A stretch of DNA of 7,136 nt from Flavobacteriaceae bacterium. Its GTDB lineage: Bacteria > Bacteroidota > Bacteroidia > Flavobacteriales > Flavobacteriaceae. The stretch's first letter is position 1. The number at the start of each line of letters is the position of its first letter. The stretch is from NCBI GenBank assembly GCA_013042825.1, contig JABDPL010000235.1, positions 1 through 7,136 on the forward strand, read 5' to 3'. The position numbers and the translations under genes are program-made. The notes under the pieces are model-generated. The model saw only the letters and a list, made by a program, of their open reading frames with translations. It was not told where the DNA came from and ran no database searches. Shown one piece after another: positions 1-6,607 of this stretch.

Positions 1-164
1 CTCAGAAAAATAAAGAGGACTTGATAGTTGAAACACTTTATTTCAACAGGGTATTGGAAGAGCGGCAAAATTTTGATCCTGCCGGCCATTATTCCCGTCC
101 TGATGTAACCAGGCTTATTTTAAATACAGAAAGGCAATCAACCCTCGGATTTGAAGGGGATTGA
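1..164 (+). CDS. Nitrilase-family carbon-nitrogen hydrolase, C-terminal end (partial)
   Basis: Only the 3' end is present. The one open frame entering from the left edge (first full codon at 3) gives 53 residues before the TGA at 162-164. The stretch DPAGHYSRPDV followed by T-R-L-I-L-N-T closely resembles the C-terminal signature of true nitrilases, where a GHYSRPDV or GHYARPDV motif is followed by a short hydrophobic strand and the chain ends soon after. Such enzymes use a Glu-Lys-Cys triad to hydrolyse nitriles or related carbon-nitrogen bonds in the cytoplasm. The triad lies upstream of the window, so activity and substrate cannot be judged. Here the protein ends about 24 residues after the motif. 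The next gene begins 38 bases later on the same strand, but a promoter-like sequence at the junction suggests it can be transcribed separately. The family assignment rests on one remembered motif. Confidence 0.68.
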   Translation, partial: QKNKEDLIVETLYFNRVLEERQNFDPAGHYSRPDVTRLILNTERQSTLGFEGD

Positions 165-184
165 CCAGGAATAAATTACCTTTG
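150..184 (+). promoter_or_regulatory. Candidate Bacteroidota-type promoter for the pseudouridine synthase homologue
   Basis: TTTG at 150-153 (its TTG at 151-153) is followed after 23 bases by TACCTTTG at 177-184. The second element matches the Bacteroidota -7 consensus TAnnTTTG at every fixed position, and the spacing is at the upper edge of the usual 17-23 range. Transcription would start near 190, leaving a leader of only about a dozen bases before the ATG at 203. The -33 element lies inside the last codons of the nitrilase gene. Short motifs of this kind also occur by chance. Confidence 0.45.
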
Positions 185-202
185 TCCAAATTTTAAAAAA
201 AC

Positions 203-1024
203 ATGGCTAAATCCTTCAGAAAAGGAAAGTCTCAACAGCGATCTTCTCGGGACAACAAACCCTATAAAGCGCGTAAGACATTCAAACAACCGGCACAAAA
301 ACAGAATAAGTCGGACGATGGCTTAATGCGATTGAATAAGTATATCGCTAATTCGGGAGTCTGTTCCCGGCGTGAAGCCGATATGTATATCAGTGTTGGG
401 AATGTAACCGTGAACGGTGAAATCATCACCCAAATGGGTTATAAGGTCAAACCTGGTGATGTGGTTCATTTCGGCGGGGAATTGGTTACACCTGAGCCGA
501 AGACCTATGTACTGCTTAACAAGCCAAAAGGATTTGCCACGACCACCAGTACGAGCAAGGGAAGAACTGTAATGGACCTTGTAGCCAATGCGACCTCTGC
601 TAAGATTAAACCCATTGGCCGACTTGGTCGCAGTGCAACGGGATTGATCCTTTTCACCAACGATAATGATCTCGTCAGGAAATTTAAAGGTTCAAAGACC
701 GGTGTAGCCCGCTTATTCCATGTTGAACTGAATCGCAAACTAAAAACCGAGGATCTTACTGCAATTCAGGAAGGAATAAAAATTAAAGGTGAAACTTTCA
801 CTGTTGAGGAGATCAGTTATATCGATAACGCTCCCAGAAAGGAAGTTGGAATACGTATTAAGAATATCGGCAATGCAGTTATAACTAAAATATTCGAACA
901 TCTGGATTACGAGATCGCCCGGCTTGATTGTGTGATGATCGGACCGTTGACTAAAAAGGATATTCCCAGAGGTCACTGGAAACATTTGACCAAACAGGAG
1001 ATAAGCAGTCTGATGATGCTCTGA
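203..1024 (+). CDS. S4-domain pseudouridine synthase homologue (RsuA/RluB/RluF type), active-site Asp replaced by Gly
   Basis: The 273-residue protein belongs to the family that isomerises a specific uridine in rRNA. Residues 1-40 are a basic low-complexity tail rich in K, R, Q and S. Residues 42-90 are an S4 RNA-binding domain (MRLNKYIANSGVCSRREAD). The synthase domain begins at YVLLNKPKG (102-110). The catalytic motif should read GRLDxxTxGLLLLTND, but here it is GRLGRSATGLILFTND (139-154), so the Asp used for catalysis is Gly142 (codon GGT, 626-628). The C-terminal motif, normally GKNRxVRRxFEHLGYEV, reads GNAVITKIFEHLDYEI (223-238), losing Arg at 225 and 228 and carrying Lys at 229; the later LDR is LDC (241-243). 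The fold-defining segments, including GPLTKKDIPRGHWKHLT, are intact and the frame is open throughout. The ATG at 203 directly precedes the basic tail and fits the promoter placement. A non-catalytic rRNA-binding or ribosome-assembly paralogue is plausible; family membership is far surer than activity. Confidence 0.9.
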   Translation: MAKSFRKGKSQQRSSRDNKPYKARKTFKQPAQKQNKSDDGLMRLNKYIANSGVCSRREADMYISVGNVTVNGEIITQMGYKVKPGDVVHFGGELVTPEPKTYVLLNKPKGFATTTSTSKGRTVMDLVANATSAKIKPIGRLGRSATGLILFTNDNDLVRKFKGSKTGVARLFHVELNRKLKTEDLTAIQEGIKIKGETFTVEEISYIDNAPRKEVGIRIKNIGNAVITKIFEHLDYEIARLDCVMIGPLTKKDIPRGHWKHLTKQEISSLMML

Positions 1025-1085
1025 TATTTCCAGAAAAAATCCTAAATTGCCACTATACTTATGCTTTAAGCAATATCAAATCTTG

Positions 1086-1108
1086 TGATTATTTCGATTT
1101 TATAATCA
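1086..1108. repeat. Small AT-rich inverted repeat upstream of the 75-residue gene
   Basis: TGATTAT at 1086-1092 and its exact reverse complement ATAATCA at 1102-1108 flank a 9-base spacer, ending 27 bases before the ATG at 1136. It could be a regulator's half-sites, a weak hairpin ending the upstream transcript, or chance in an AT-rich gap. There is no GC-rich stem, although a few A residues follow, so it is not a convincing intrinsic terminator. Confidence 0.2.
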
Positions 1109-1135
1109 AAAAATGAATCTTAATTCCACGAAACC

Positions 1136-1363
1136 ATGATAAATGCTCAGTTCAAATCCTACCGTGATGGTTATTTTTTCTTTGAATTTGAAACAGGGGA
1201 AGATATGGCCTTTGACCAGGTCCATCCCAAAATTCTGTATCGTTATAACCTGAAGGAAGACGAGTCATTAATAGATGCCATGTTCCTCCTGACATTTTCC
1301 GAGCATGTTGAAGATGACGACAGTGTCATTTACAGGATCGAAAGCCTTAAACCTCTGGAGTAA
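1136..1363 (+). CDS. Small acidic protein of unknown function
   Basis: I do not recognise this 75-residue protein. It has no signal peptide, membrane segment or metal-binding cysteine cluster, so it is probably cytoplasmic. It is strongly acidic: 17 Asp/Glu against 7 Lys/Arg, with a D/E cluster EDDD at 58-61. It is also rich in aromatics, notably YFFFEF at 13-18. Alternating hydrophobic and charged residues suggest a small beta-rich fold. It is likely a real gene: the frame is open from an ATG after a 111-base gap, composition is protein-like, and no better frame covers the region. No clear promoter was found; an AT-rich inverted repeat lies just upstream. Its last 17 bases overlap the end of the convergent glycosyltransferase gene. 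It may be a lineage-restricted conserved hypothetical, but I could not check for homologues. Confidence 0.7.
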   Translation: MINAQFKSYRDGYFFFEFETGEDMAFDQVHPKILYRYNLKEDESLIDAMFLLTFSEHVEDDDSVIYRIESLKPLE

Positions 1364-2705
1364 CAGTTGAATCGATCGGTTTCAATTTTTGCCCATTGAT
1401 GCGTGTTATATCCCATATCAAGGCCATCATAACCACAGCATACTCAATTCCAATCAATAGCATGTTTTCTGCATAGGCCGTATTGGAGTAAGCCCAGTAA
1501 CTGAGCATTATGGTAAAACTCCACACCAGAGGAAATCTATATGGTGTAAAAACCGATAGGCCCAAAAGTGTTGCGATATACCAGGGATGTACGGTTGTTG
1601 AAAGGAAAAAATAAATGGCTAATCCCAGAACCATGACTGAAAGAAGTGCGAGGGTGGAACGATTGTTTCTCAACAAGGACAATACCAGAATCACAACAAG
1701 TACCACATAGGGTATATAAGAGCCGATTATCTCGATTTCATTAAAGCCCCTGTAGGTAAACCCGATCTCTCTGGCGATGTAATACAGGCTGGCATTAAAC
1801 TCGAATTTCTGAAACCAGAGCCCTGTGGTTTCTAGGAAGTTGTTAATAAATTCTGCGGAGAGAAATGGAATAAATGTTACTGCGGCCGTCAGTCCGGTAA
1901 GTCCGTAAAAACCAAAACTCTTAAAGCGCAGTTTCTGAAGCATCAAAGGCAGGAAAATCATGGGAATTAGCTTTACACTAACCGATAATCCTAAAATCAC
2001 AGCTGCTTTCTTCCAATCACCCTTCTTTAACAAATACAATGACCAGGCAATAAAAAATAACATCACACCCTCGAAATGAAGATTGCCGGTAAGTTCAAGG
2101 ATCACAAATGGATTCAACAGGTAAAGAAAAATAGTATTCGCATTGAGATTCAAGGCTTTTAGCAATTTTCTTCCGAAGAAAAGCGTACCCAGATCAGCTG
2201 CTATAATTATCAAACGCATTACGACTACAGAACCAAGAATACTTTTACCGCCCAGCAAGGTTGCCAGAACAAAGCAAAACTGATTTAACGGTGGATAATT
2301 GGTATGATTTCCCGCACTTAAGTGGCCCATGCCATCATAAAGTTCTTTTGATTGCTGAAGTATTATTTTTCCTTCAGAAATGATAGTGTCTGGTGTGAGT
2401 AAATAGGGATTTATACCCTCAAGTATCAAACGGCCATCCCAGATAAAGCGGTAAAAATCCTGCGACAGCTTGGGTATTGAGAACAAAAGAAGAGCTCGAA
2501 AAAGAATAGAGGAGACAACCAGCCATTTGATATTCTTCTTATAACGAAAGGACATCCAGATAAAAAAACCGAATAAGAGGGAATAGATTCCGAATAATTC
2601 ATAGAAATCTGCACGATCTAAGGCATAGCCAAAGTACAGATATGCTAGTCCCGACAGAACTATCAAAAGTATCAGTACAAGGAATTGTTTTTTATCGGTT
2701 GCCAT
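1347..2705 (-). CDS. Polytopic GT-C type glycosyltransferase, probably polyprenol-phosphate-mannose dependent
   Basis: This 452-residue integral membrane protein has about 11-13 hydrophobic segments, the first at roughly 8-26. The first large loop has SQDFYRFIWDGR (81-92) followed by GINPY (97-101) and YPPL (137-140). The combination D-x-x-R-x-x-W-D-G-R, INPY and YPP is characteristic of bacterial GT-C enzymes related to MptA/MptB and the GT87/DUF2029 group, which move mannose or another sugar from a polyprenyl phosphate carrier on the outer side of the membrane. Asp83 is the likely catalytic or metal-binding acid, with Asp90 next in line. Other typical pieces are NLHFEG (208-213) and HPWY (373-376). 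It is the third gene of the operon, 11 bases after the cellulose-synthase-like gene, with no obvious Shine-Dalgarno. The hydrophilic C-terminal tail (from about 433) overlaps the convergent 75-residue gene. Sugar and acceptor are unknown. Confidence 0.82.
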   Translation of the reverse strand: MATDKKQFLVLILLIVLSGLAYLYFGYALDRADFYELFGIYSLLFGFFIWMSFRYKKNIKWLVVSSILFRALLLFSIPKLSQDFYRFIWDGRLILEGINPYLLTPDTIISEGKIILQQSKELYDGMGHLSAGNHTNYPPLNQFCFVLATLLGGKSILGSVVVMRLIIIAADLGTLFFGRKLLKALNLNANTIFLYLLNPFVILELTGNLHFEGVMLFFIAWSLYLLKKGDWKKAAVILGLSVSVKLIPMIFLPLMLQKLRFKSFGFYGLTGLTAAVTFIPFLSAEFINNFLETTGLWFQKFEFNASLYYIAREIGFTYRGFNEIEIIGSYIPYVVLVVILVLSLLRNNRSTLALLSVMVLGLAIYFFLSTTVHPWYIATLLGLSVFTPYRFPLVWSFTIMLSYWAYSNTAYAENMLLIGIEYAVVMMALIWDITRINGQKLKPIDSTVTPEV

Positions 2706-2716
2706 GAACTCAGGCC

Positions 2717-4207
2717 TTAGGTTTTAGACCTCAGCGATTTAAAGAATACATATCCGAAACCGAAGAAAAGCATCAAATGAAACGGGAATAATCCGAAATC
2801 ACCGCCCTGCTCACCCACGATAAATGCGCTGTACATCCCGAATCCGAAATACAGCATCAACAGACCTTCTATGATCACATGGGCCGAAATCTTCTTTTGA
2901 ATATACTTATTCCCTTTCCAGCTATCGGTAAGGGAGTTGATGTTGAATTTCGGTGTTCTTATGAAATCGCTTCGCTTTCCCAAATGCCCTTCGAGTACAG
3001 CTATGGAATTATGGAGAGAGAATCCCATGGCTATAGAGAAGAAGGTAATAAACATGACGATATACTGCACAAAATTTTTCGCTCCTGCACCATAGGCTTG
3101 TTTATACATGAACCAGTAGCAGATAAAAAAGATCAAAGTACTGATAACGAAAAAGCTCATCACTATAAAATAGGTGCGTAAGTGGGCGTACTCATTCTTG
3201 ATATAGAGCATAGGGATACTCAAAAGCGCTACTACAAGAACAAACAGGAACATGGAGCTATTCAACAGATGCAAGATGCCGTGAGCCTTGGTTTTTAAAG
3301 GAACGCTTTTGTTTGTGATAATACGCCAAAGCATTTTTCTAAAATTTTCTGCTCCGCCTTTGTTCCATCGGAATTGCTGCGAGCGTGCCGCACTTAAAAC
3401 CACCGGTAATTCAGCGGGGGTTTCAACTTCTTCGAGGTATTTAAATTTCCAGTTCTTTAATTGGGCCCGGTAACTGAGATCGAGATCTTCCGTAAGGGTG
3501 TCGCCTTCCCAGTTTCCTGCATCGAGAATGCAGGACTTACGCCAAATACCTGCGGTACCATTGAAATTTATAAAGTGTCCCTTGCTGTTCCTTCCAACCT
3601 GTTCAAGGGTAAAGTGAGCATCAAGGGCAAAGGCCTGTACTTTGGTTAGCAAGGAGTACTCCCTGTTGATGTGGCCCCAGCGAGTCTGGACAACACCGAT
3701 CTCCGGATCTTTAAAATAGGGGACTGTTCGTATAAGCCAGTCAGGATTTGGCAGGAAATCCGCATCAAAGATGGCTATGAATTCCCCTTTAGCGGTCTTT
3801 AATCCCTCTTTCAACGCCCCGGCCTTAAAGCCTTTTCTATCCTCGCGAAGCACATGTTTAATATCTAACCCAACGGCCTGCAATCGCTGGATGTGCCCGG
3901 CCGTTGATTCAAGGGATTCGTCGGTTGAATCATCAAGAACCTGTATTTCAAGTCGCTCTCTGGGGTATTCCATCTTTGCGATATTCTCCAGCAGCCTGTC
4001 CATAACATAGAGTTCGTTATACACCGGTAATTGAATGGTCACCATGGGAACCTCTTCCGGTTTTGACAGGTCGAATTTAGGAGATTTTGATTGTTTTCCT
4101 TTTGAGCGCAGATAATTTATCAGCAGATTGAGCTGGGCTAGGGCATATAAAAATATGAGAATTAATGCCAGGGAATAGATAAAGATTACGATCGTTTCAA
4201 CTATCAT
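2717..4207 (-). CDS. Cellulose-synthase-like family 2 glycosyltransferase, membrane-bound
   Basis: The 496-residue protein has an N-terminal membrane helix (about 4-31), a cytoplasmic GT-A domain and about five C-terminal helices (roughly 315-335, 343-365, 378-400, 441-463 and 470-490). The full catalytic set of processive beta-glycosyltransferases is visible: QLPVYNE (59-65), DDS (92-94), the metal-binding DAD (148-150), TED with the catalytic base (239-241) and QQFRW (277-281). Overall it resembles the CslA/CslC-like branch, whose plant members make beta-mannan or glucan backbones. It lacks the PilZ domain of bacterial BcsA, so no direct cyclic-di-GMP control is visible. The start codon overlaps the stop of the preceding GT2 gene as ATGA (4204-4207), implying translational coupling. 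It may polymerise a polysaccharide or add one sugar to a lipid; sequence alone does not decide, although Q-Q-x-R-W favours a processive enzyme. The nucleotide-sugar donor is not known. Confidence 0.9.
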   Translation of the reverse strand: MIVETIVIFIYSLALILIFLYALAQLNLLINYLRSKGKQSKSPKFDLSKPEEVPMVTIQLPVYNELYVMDRLLENIAKMEYPRERLEIQVLDDSTDESLESTAGHIQRLQAVGLDIKHVLREDRKGFKAGALKEGLKTAKGEFIAIFDADFLPNPDWLIRTVPYFKDPEIGVVQTRWGHINREYSLLTKVQAFALDAHFTLEQVGRNSKGHFINFNGTAGIWRKSCILDAGNWEGDTLTEDLDLSYRAQLKNWKFKYLEEVETPAELPVVLSAARSQQFRWNKGGAENFRKMLWRIITNKSVPLKTKAHGILHLLNSSMFLFVLVVALLSIPMLYIKNEYAHLRTYFIVMSFFVISTLIFFICYWFMYKQAYGAGAKNFVQYIVMFITFFSIAMGFSLHNSIAVLEGHLGKRSDFIRTPKFNINSLTDSWKGNKYIQKKISAHVIIEGLLMLYFGFGMYSAFIVGEQGGDFGLFPFHLMLFFGFGYVFFKSLRSKT

Positions 4208-4896
4208 GACTTCAGGCCGTATTTAAAGATCCACCCAAGAATTTTTATGCCTGCTAATATACTACCTTTTATGGTTCCCGAAACCTTTGATTCACCGATC
4301 CGCTTTTTATAACTGACTGGTATTTCCTGATATCGCAGCTTTTGTTTCAAAGCCTTGAGTTGCATTTCAACAGTCCAGCCATACGTTTTATCCTCCATCT
4401 CCAGGTCGAGCAGTTTCCGGTATTTGATCGCCCTGAATGGACCCAGGTCTGTAAATGTCGATTTGAAGAACAAGCGCATAAGCCATGTTGCCAGCCAGTT
4501 TCCAAAAACCTGCTGAGGCGTCATAGAACCGGACGCTCTTAATTCCTTGATCCGCGCACCGACTACAAAGTCGGTGTCATCATCCAGAATGGGCTTTACC
4601 AATTGCTTTAATTCCTCAGGGTAATCGCTGTAATCCCCGTCGAGAAAAACAATGATATCCGGTTGAGAATCCTGACTGGCTATATAATCCATGCCTTTTA
4701 AACAGGCATAGCCATACCCTTTATTCGGTTCGCTGAGAACTGTTGCTCCGGCCTGCCGGGCACGTTCTGAAGTCTGGTCGCTAGAATTGTTGTTCACTAC
4801 AATGATCTCATCAACCATTGCCGGTATTTCACGGATTACCAGTCCGATGGAATCTTCTTCGTTATAAGCTGGAATGATAACCTTTATCCCTGACAT
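4204..4896 (-). CDS. Family 2 glycosyltransferase, DPM1/DPG-synthase-like
   Basis: This 230-residue protein is a single GT-A domain. The opening strand and sugar-nucleotide loop are KVIIPAYNEE (5-14), VVNNNSSDQT (33-42) stands where relatives have VDNGSSDGT, and the metal-binding acids are in DGDYSD (86-91). GPFRAIKY (152-159) and YGWTVEMQLKAL (172-183) are typical of dolichol- or polyprenyl-phosphate mannosyl/glucosyl transferases and relatives, which load a sugar from GDP-Man or UDP-Glc onto a lipid phosphate at the cytoplasmic face. There is no convincing transmembrane helix; the C-terminal 20 residues are amphipathic and could touch the membrane. The length fits short soluble DPM1-like enzymes. 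It is the first gene of the operon and shares a 4-base ATGA overlap with the next. It could supply the lipid-linked donor for the GT-C enzyme two genes on. The ATG is placed directly before the first strand, as expected. Confidence 0.87.
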   Translation of the reverse strand: MSGIKVIIPAYNEEDSIGLVIREIPAMVDEIIVVNNNSSDQTSERARQAGATVLSEPNKGYGYACLKGMDYIASQDSQPDIIVFLDGDYSDYPEELKQLVKPILDDDTDFVVGARIKELRASGSMTPQQVFGNWLATWLMRLFFKSTFTDLGPFRAIKYRKLLDLEMEDKTYGWTVEMQLKALKQKLRYQEIPVSYKKRIGESKVSGTIKGSILAGIKILGWIFKYGLKS

Positions 4897-4997
4897 GCAA
4901 TCGCTCTAAAAGTTAAAAATATAAAATGTATACTGAAGGTTTCTTTTATCCATTCATTCTAACTAATACAAAGAAATCGAGCCCAGTAATCGCTTCT

Positions 4998-6605
4998 TTA
5001 ATCATTTGAATTCTGATTCACCAGGGCCATTAAATCAACATCGTTTCCCAAAAGAACGTCATGTGAGTTAATTCGTCCATTCATAGTATCGTTTTCAAGT
5101 TTCAGCACACTTCTCGGGCAAACGGCTGCGCAGATCCCGCATCCAACGCAACTTGAACGCACTATATTTGCACCTTTTTGAGCGTAGGCACGAACATCTA
5201 TTCCCATTTCGCAATAGGTGGAACAATTTCCACAGCTTATGCACTGCCCACCGTTGGTGGTTATCCTGAATTTTGAGAACAGCCTTTGTTGGAATCCGAG
5301 AATGGCTGCCATGGGACACCCAAACCGGCACCAGACCCGGCTGCCGAAAATAGGATAAAAGCCAGTGCCGATCACACCTGAAAAAATTGAACCGATAAGA
5401 AAGCCATAAGTGCTTCTCAAGCTTTCGGCTTCAAAAAGAAATATCTTATCAGTACCACCAAATTTATACAGAAGGATCAGCCCTATAATAAGGACGAAAT
5501 AACCGATTGCACCATAACGGGCATCTTTCTCCAGTTCATGTCGTTTGAAAACCATGCTAAGTACAAAGATCAGGGTCAGGAAAAGAGCAACCAGTAACAG
5601 GAACATATCCCGTGTTAACCAGTATTTGTCCGGATCGTAGCCTAAATAGGTAAAGATCACGGCGGTTGTCATGAGTACCACGAAAACCAAAACGCTGTGA
5701 ATTACCCAGCGCTCTACCCGCCAGGCGAACAGCCGCTTATCACTGAGTTGCCTGAACGGATCACCTACGGTCTCTGCCAGTCCGCCACAACCACAGACCC
5801 AGGAACAGTACCAGCGTTTGCCATACTTGTAAGTAAGAATAGGGGTGATGATAAAAATTGATATAATTCCAAAGATCAGTAAGGCCAAACCGAAGTCCCC
5901 TGCATTGATGAACCCATCAATACGGTATTGCTCGAAGTTATAATAGTTGAGTGGCCAGATATTTTTCAAGTCGGAATAAGGCAGGTAAAAGCTATCAGAA
6001 TTCAGTCGGGCCATGAACTCCGGAATAAGAAATGCGAAGCCTAATTGAAAGAACATTACAGAAATAGTCCTGATCTGCTGATAGCGATTATGCTTGTATT
6101 TCAGTATGAACTTGTAACCGAAAATCAGAATGGCCACCGTATACAGAGTGCCGTAAACAAACCATTGGCTTGCCGGATTACCATTGAGCAATTTACTCAA
6201 TGGATCGAAAAGAGATACCAATCCCGTATTGGGATTGCCGCCGGTTCCCAGCCCCAGTAAATGCGGATAAAAATAAAGCACGATATAAAATCCGGTTACG
6301 AGAACACCGGTAATCCAGCCTAAAAGGCCTTTTGATGATATGGATTTGAACCAAACACCATCGTTTTTGATGCCTTCGGACTTATTCAGATATAATTCAT
6401 TGGCATAAACAATAGTTCCCAGCGAGATCAGTATAAGGGCGATTACCAAAGAAAGACCGGTATTTTCAAGTCCGGTATTCAAAAGTGCCAGAACCATAAT
6501 CATCAGTCCTGACAGGCCGAGAATAAGAGCGATCTTTTGTTTTAATGATAGTCCGGGAAGGTCCGGATTAGCCAATGATAAACTATGATTGGTTTGGTCG
6601 GTCAT
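4998..6605 (-). CDS. Membrane polyferredoxin, NapH/NosR-like 4Fe-4S protein
   Basis: The 535-residue protein has about ten transmembrane segments (for example 26-44, 50-68, 96-115, 150-168, 238-259, 300-322, 334-353, 366-382 and 402-420) and a C-terminal ferredoxin domain. Two membrane-edge cysteine motifs, C267-x3-C271-G-C273 and C426-x3-C430-P, correspond to the paired CxxxCP motifs of NapH and NosR. Two 4Fe-4S sites follow: C455, C458, C461, C465 and C486, C489, C492, C496 (the last followed by Pro). The N-terminus is a short polar stretch leading into a helix, without the periplasmic FMN-binding domain of NosR or RnfG. Family members relay electrons between quinol or soluble donors and a reductase or maturation system. 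The gene starts 2 bases after the flavoprotein gene, so the two are surely co-transcribed, and the flavoprotein is the likely redox partner. The ultimate electron donor or acceptor is not identifiable here. Confidence 0.87.
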   Translation of the reverse strand: MTDQTNHSLSLANPDLPGLSLKQKIALILGLSGLMIMVLALLNTGLENTGLSLVIALILISLGTIVYANELYLNKSEGIKNDGVWFKSISSKGLLGWITGVLVTGFYIVLYFYPHLLGLGTGGNPNTGLVSLFDPLSKLLNGNPASQWFVYGTLYTVAILIFGYKFILKYKHNRYQQIRTISVMFFQLGFAFLIPEFMARLNSDSFYLPYSDLKNIWPLNYYNFEQYRIDGFINAGDFGLALLIFGIISIFIITPILTYKYGKRWYCSWVCGCGGLAETVGDPFRQLSDKRLFAWRVERWVIHSVLVFVVLMTTAVIFTYLGYDPDKYWLTRDMFLLLVALFLTLIFVLSMVFKRHELEKDARYGAIGYFVLIIGLILLYKFGGTDKIFLFEAESLRSTYGFLIGSIFSGVIGTGFYPIFGSRVWCRFGCPMAAILGFQQRLFSKFRITTNGGQCISCGNCSTYCEMGIDVRAYAQKGANIVRSSCVGCGICAAVCPRSVLKLENDTMNGRINSHDVLLGNDVDLMALVNQNSND

Positions 6606-6607
6606 GC

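Noticed and set aside
505..985. Two minus-strand open frames (505-738 and 740-985) within the pseudouridine synthase gene
   Set aside because: They lie antisense to a clear homologue, contain no recognisable motif and look like chance open frames.
1049..1080. Possible promoter for the 75-residue gene around TACTTATG and ATGCTTTAAGC
   Set aside because: The -7 match is imperfect and no TTG lies at the required distance upstream.
2879..4010. Several plus-strand open frames opposite the cellulose-synthase-like gene
   Set aside because: All are antisense to a gene with complete catalytic motifs, and their predicted proteins are compositionally odd.
4941..4972. Possible minus-strand promoter for the glycosyltransferase operon: TTTG, 20 bases, TAAAAGAA
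   Set aside because: Spacing suits a Bacteroidota promoter, but the second element matches TAnnTTTG only at TA. A promoter probably lies in the gap 4897-4997, but I cannot place it.
4897..4997. Terminator after the polyferredoxin gene
   Set aside because: No GC-rich stem with a T-run was found in the 101-base gap, so read-through into the glycosyltransferase operon cannot be excluded.
5095..5331. Alternative-frame minus-strand 78-residue open frame inside the polyferredoxin gene
   Set aside because: It overlaps the ferredoxin-domain codons in another frame and has no independent support.
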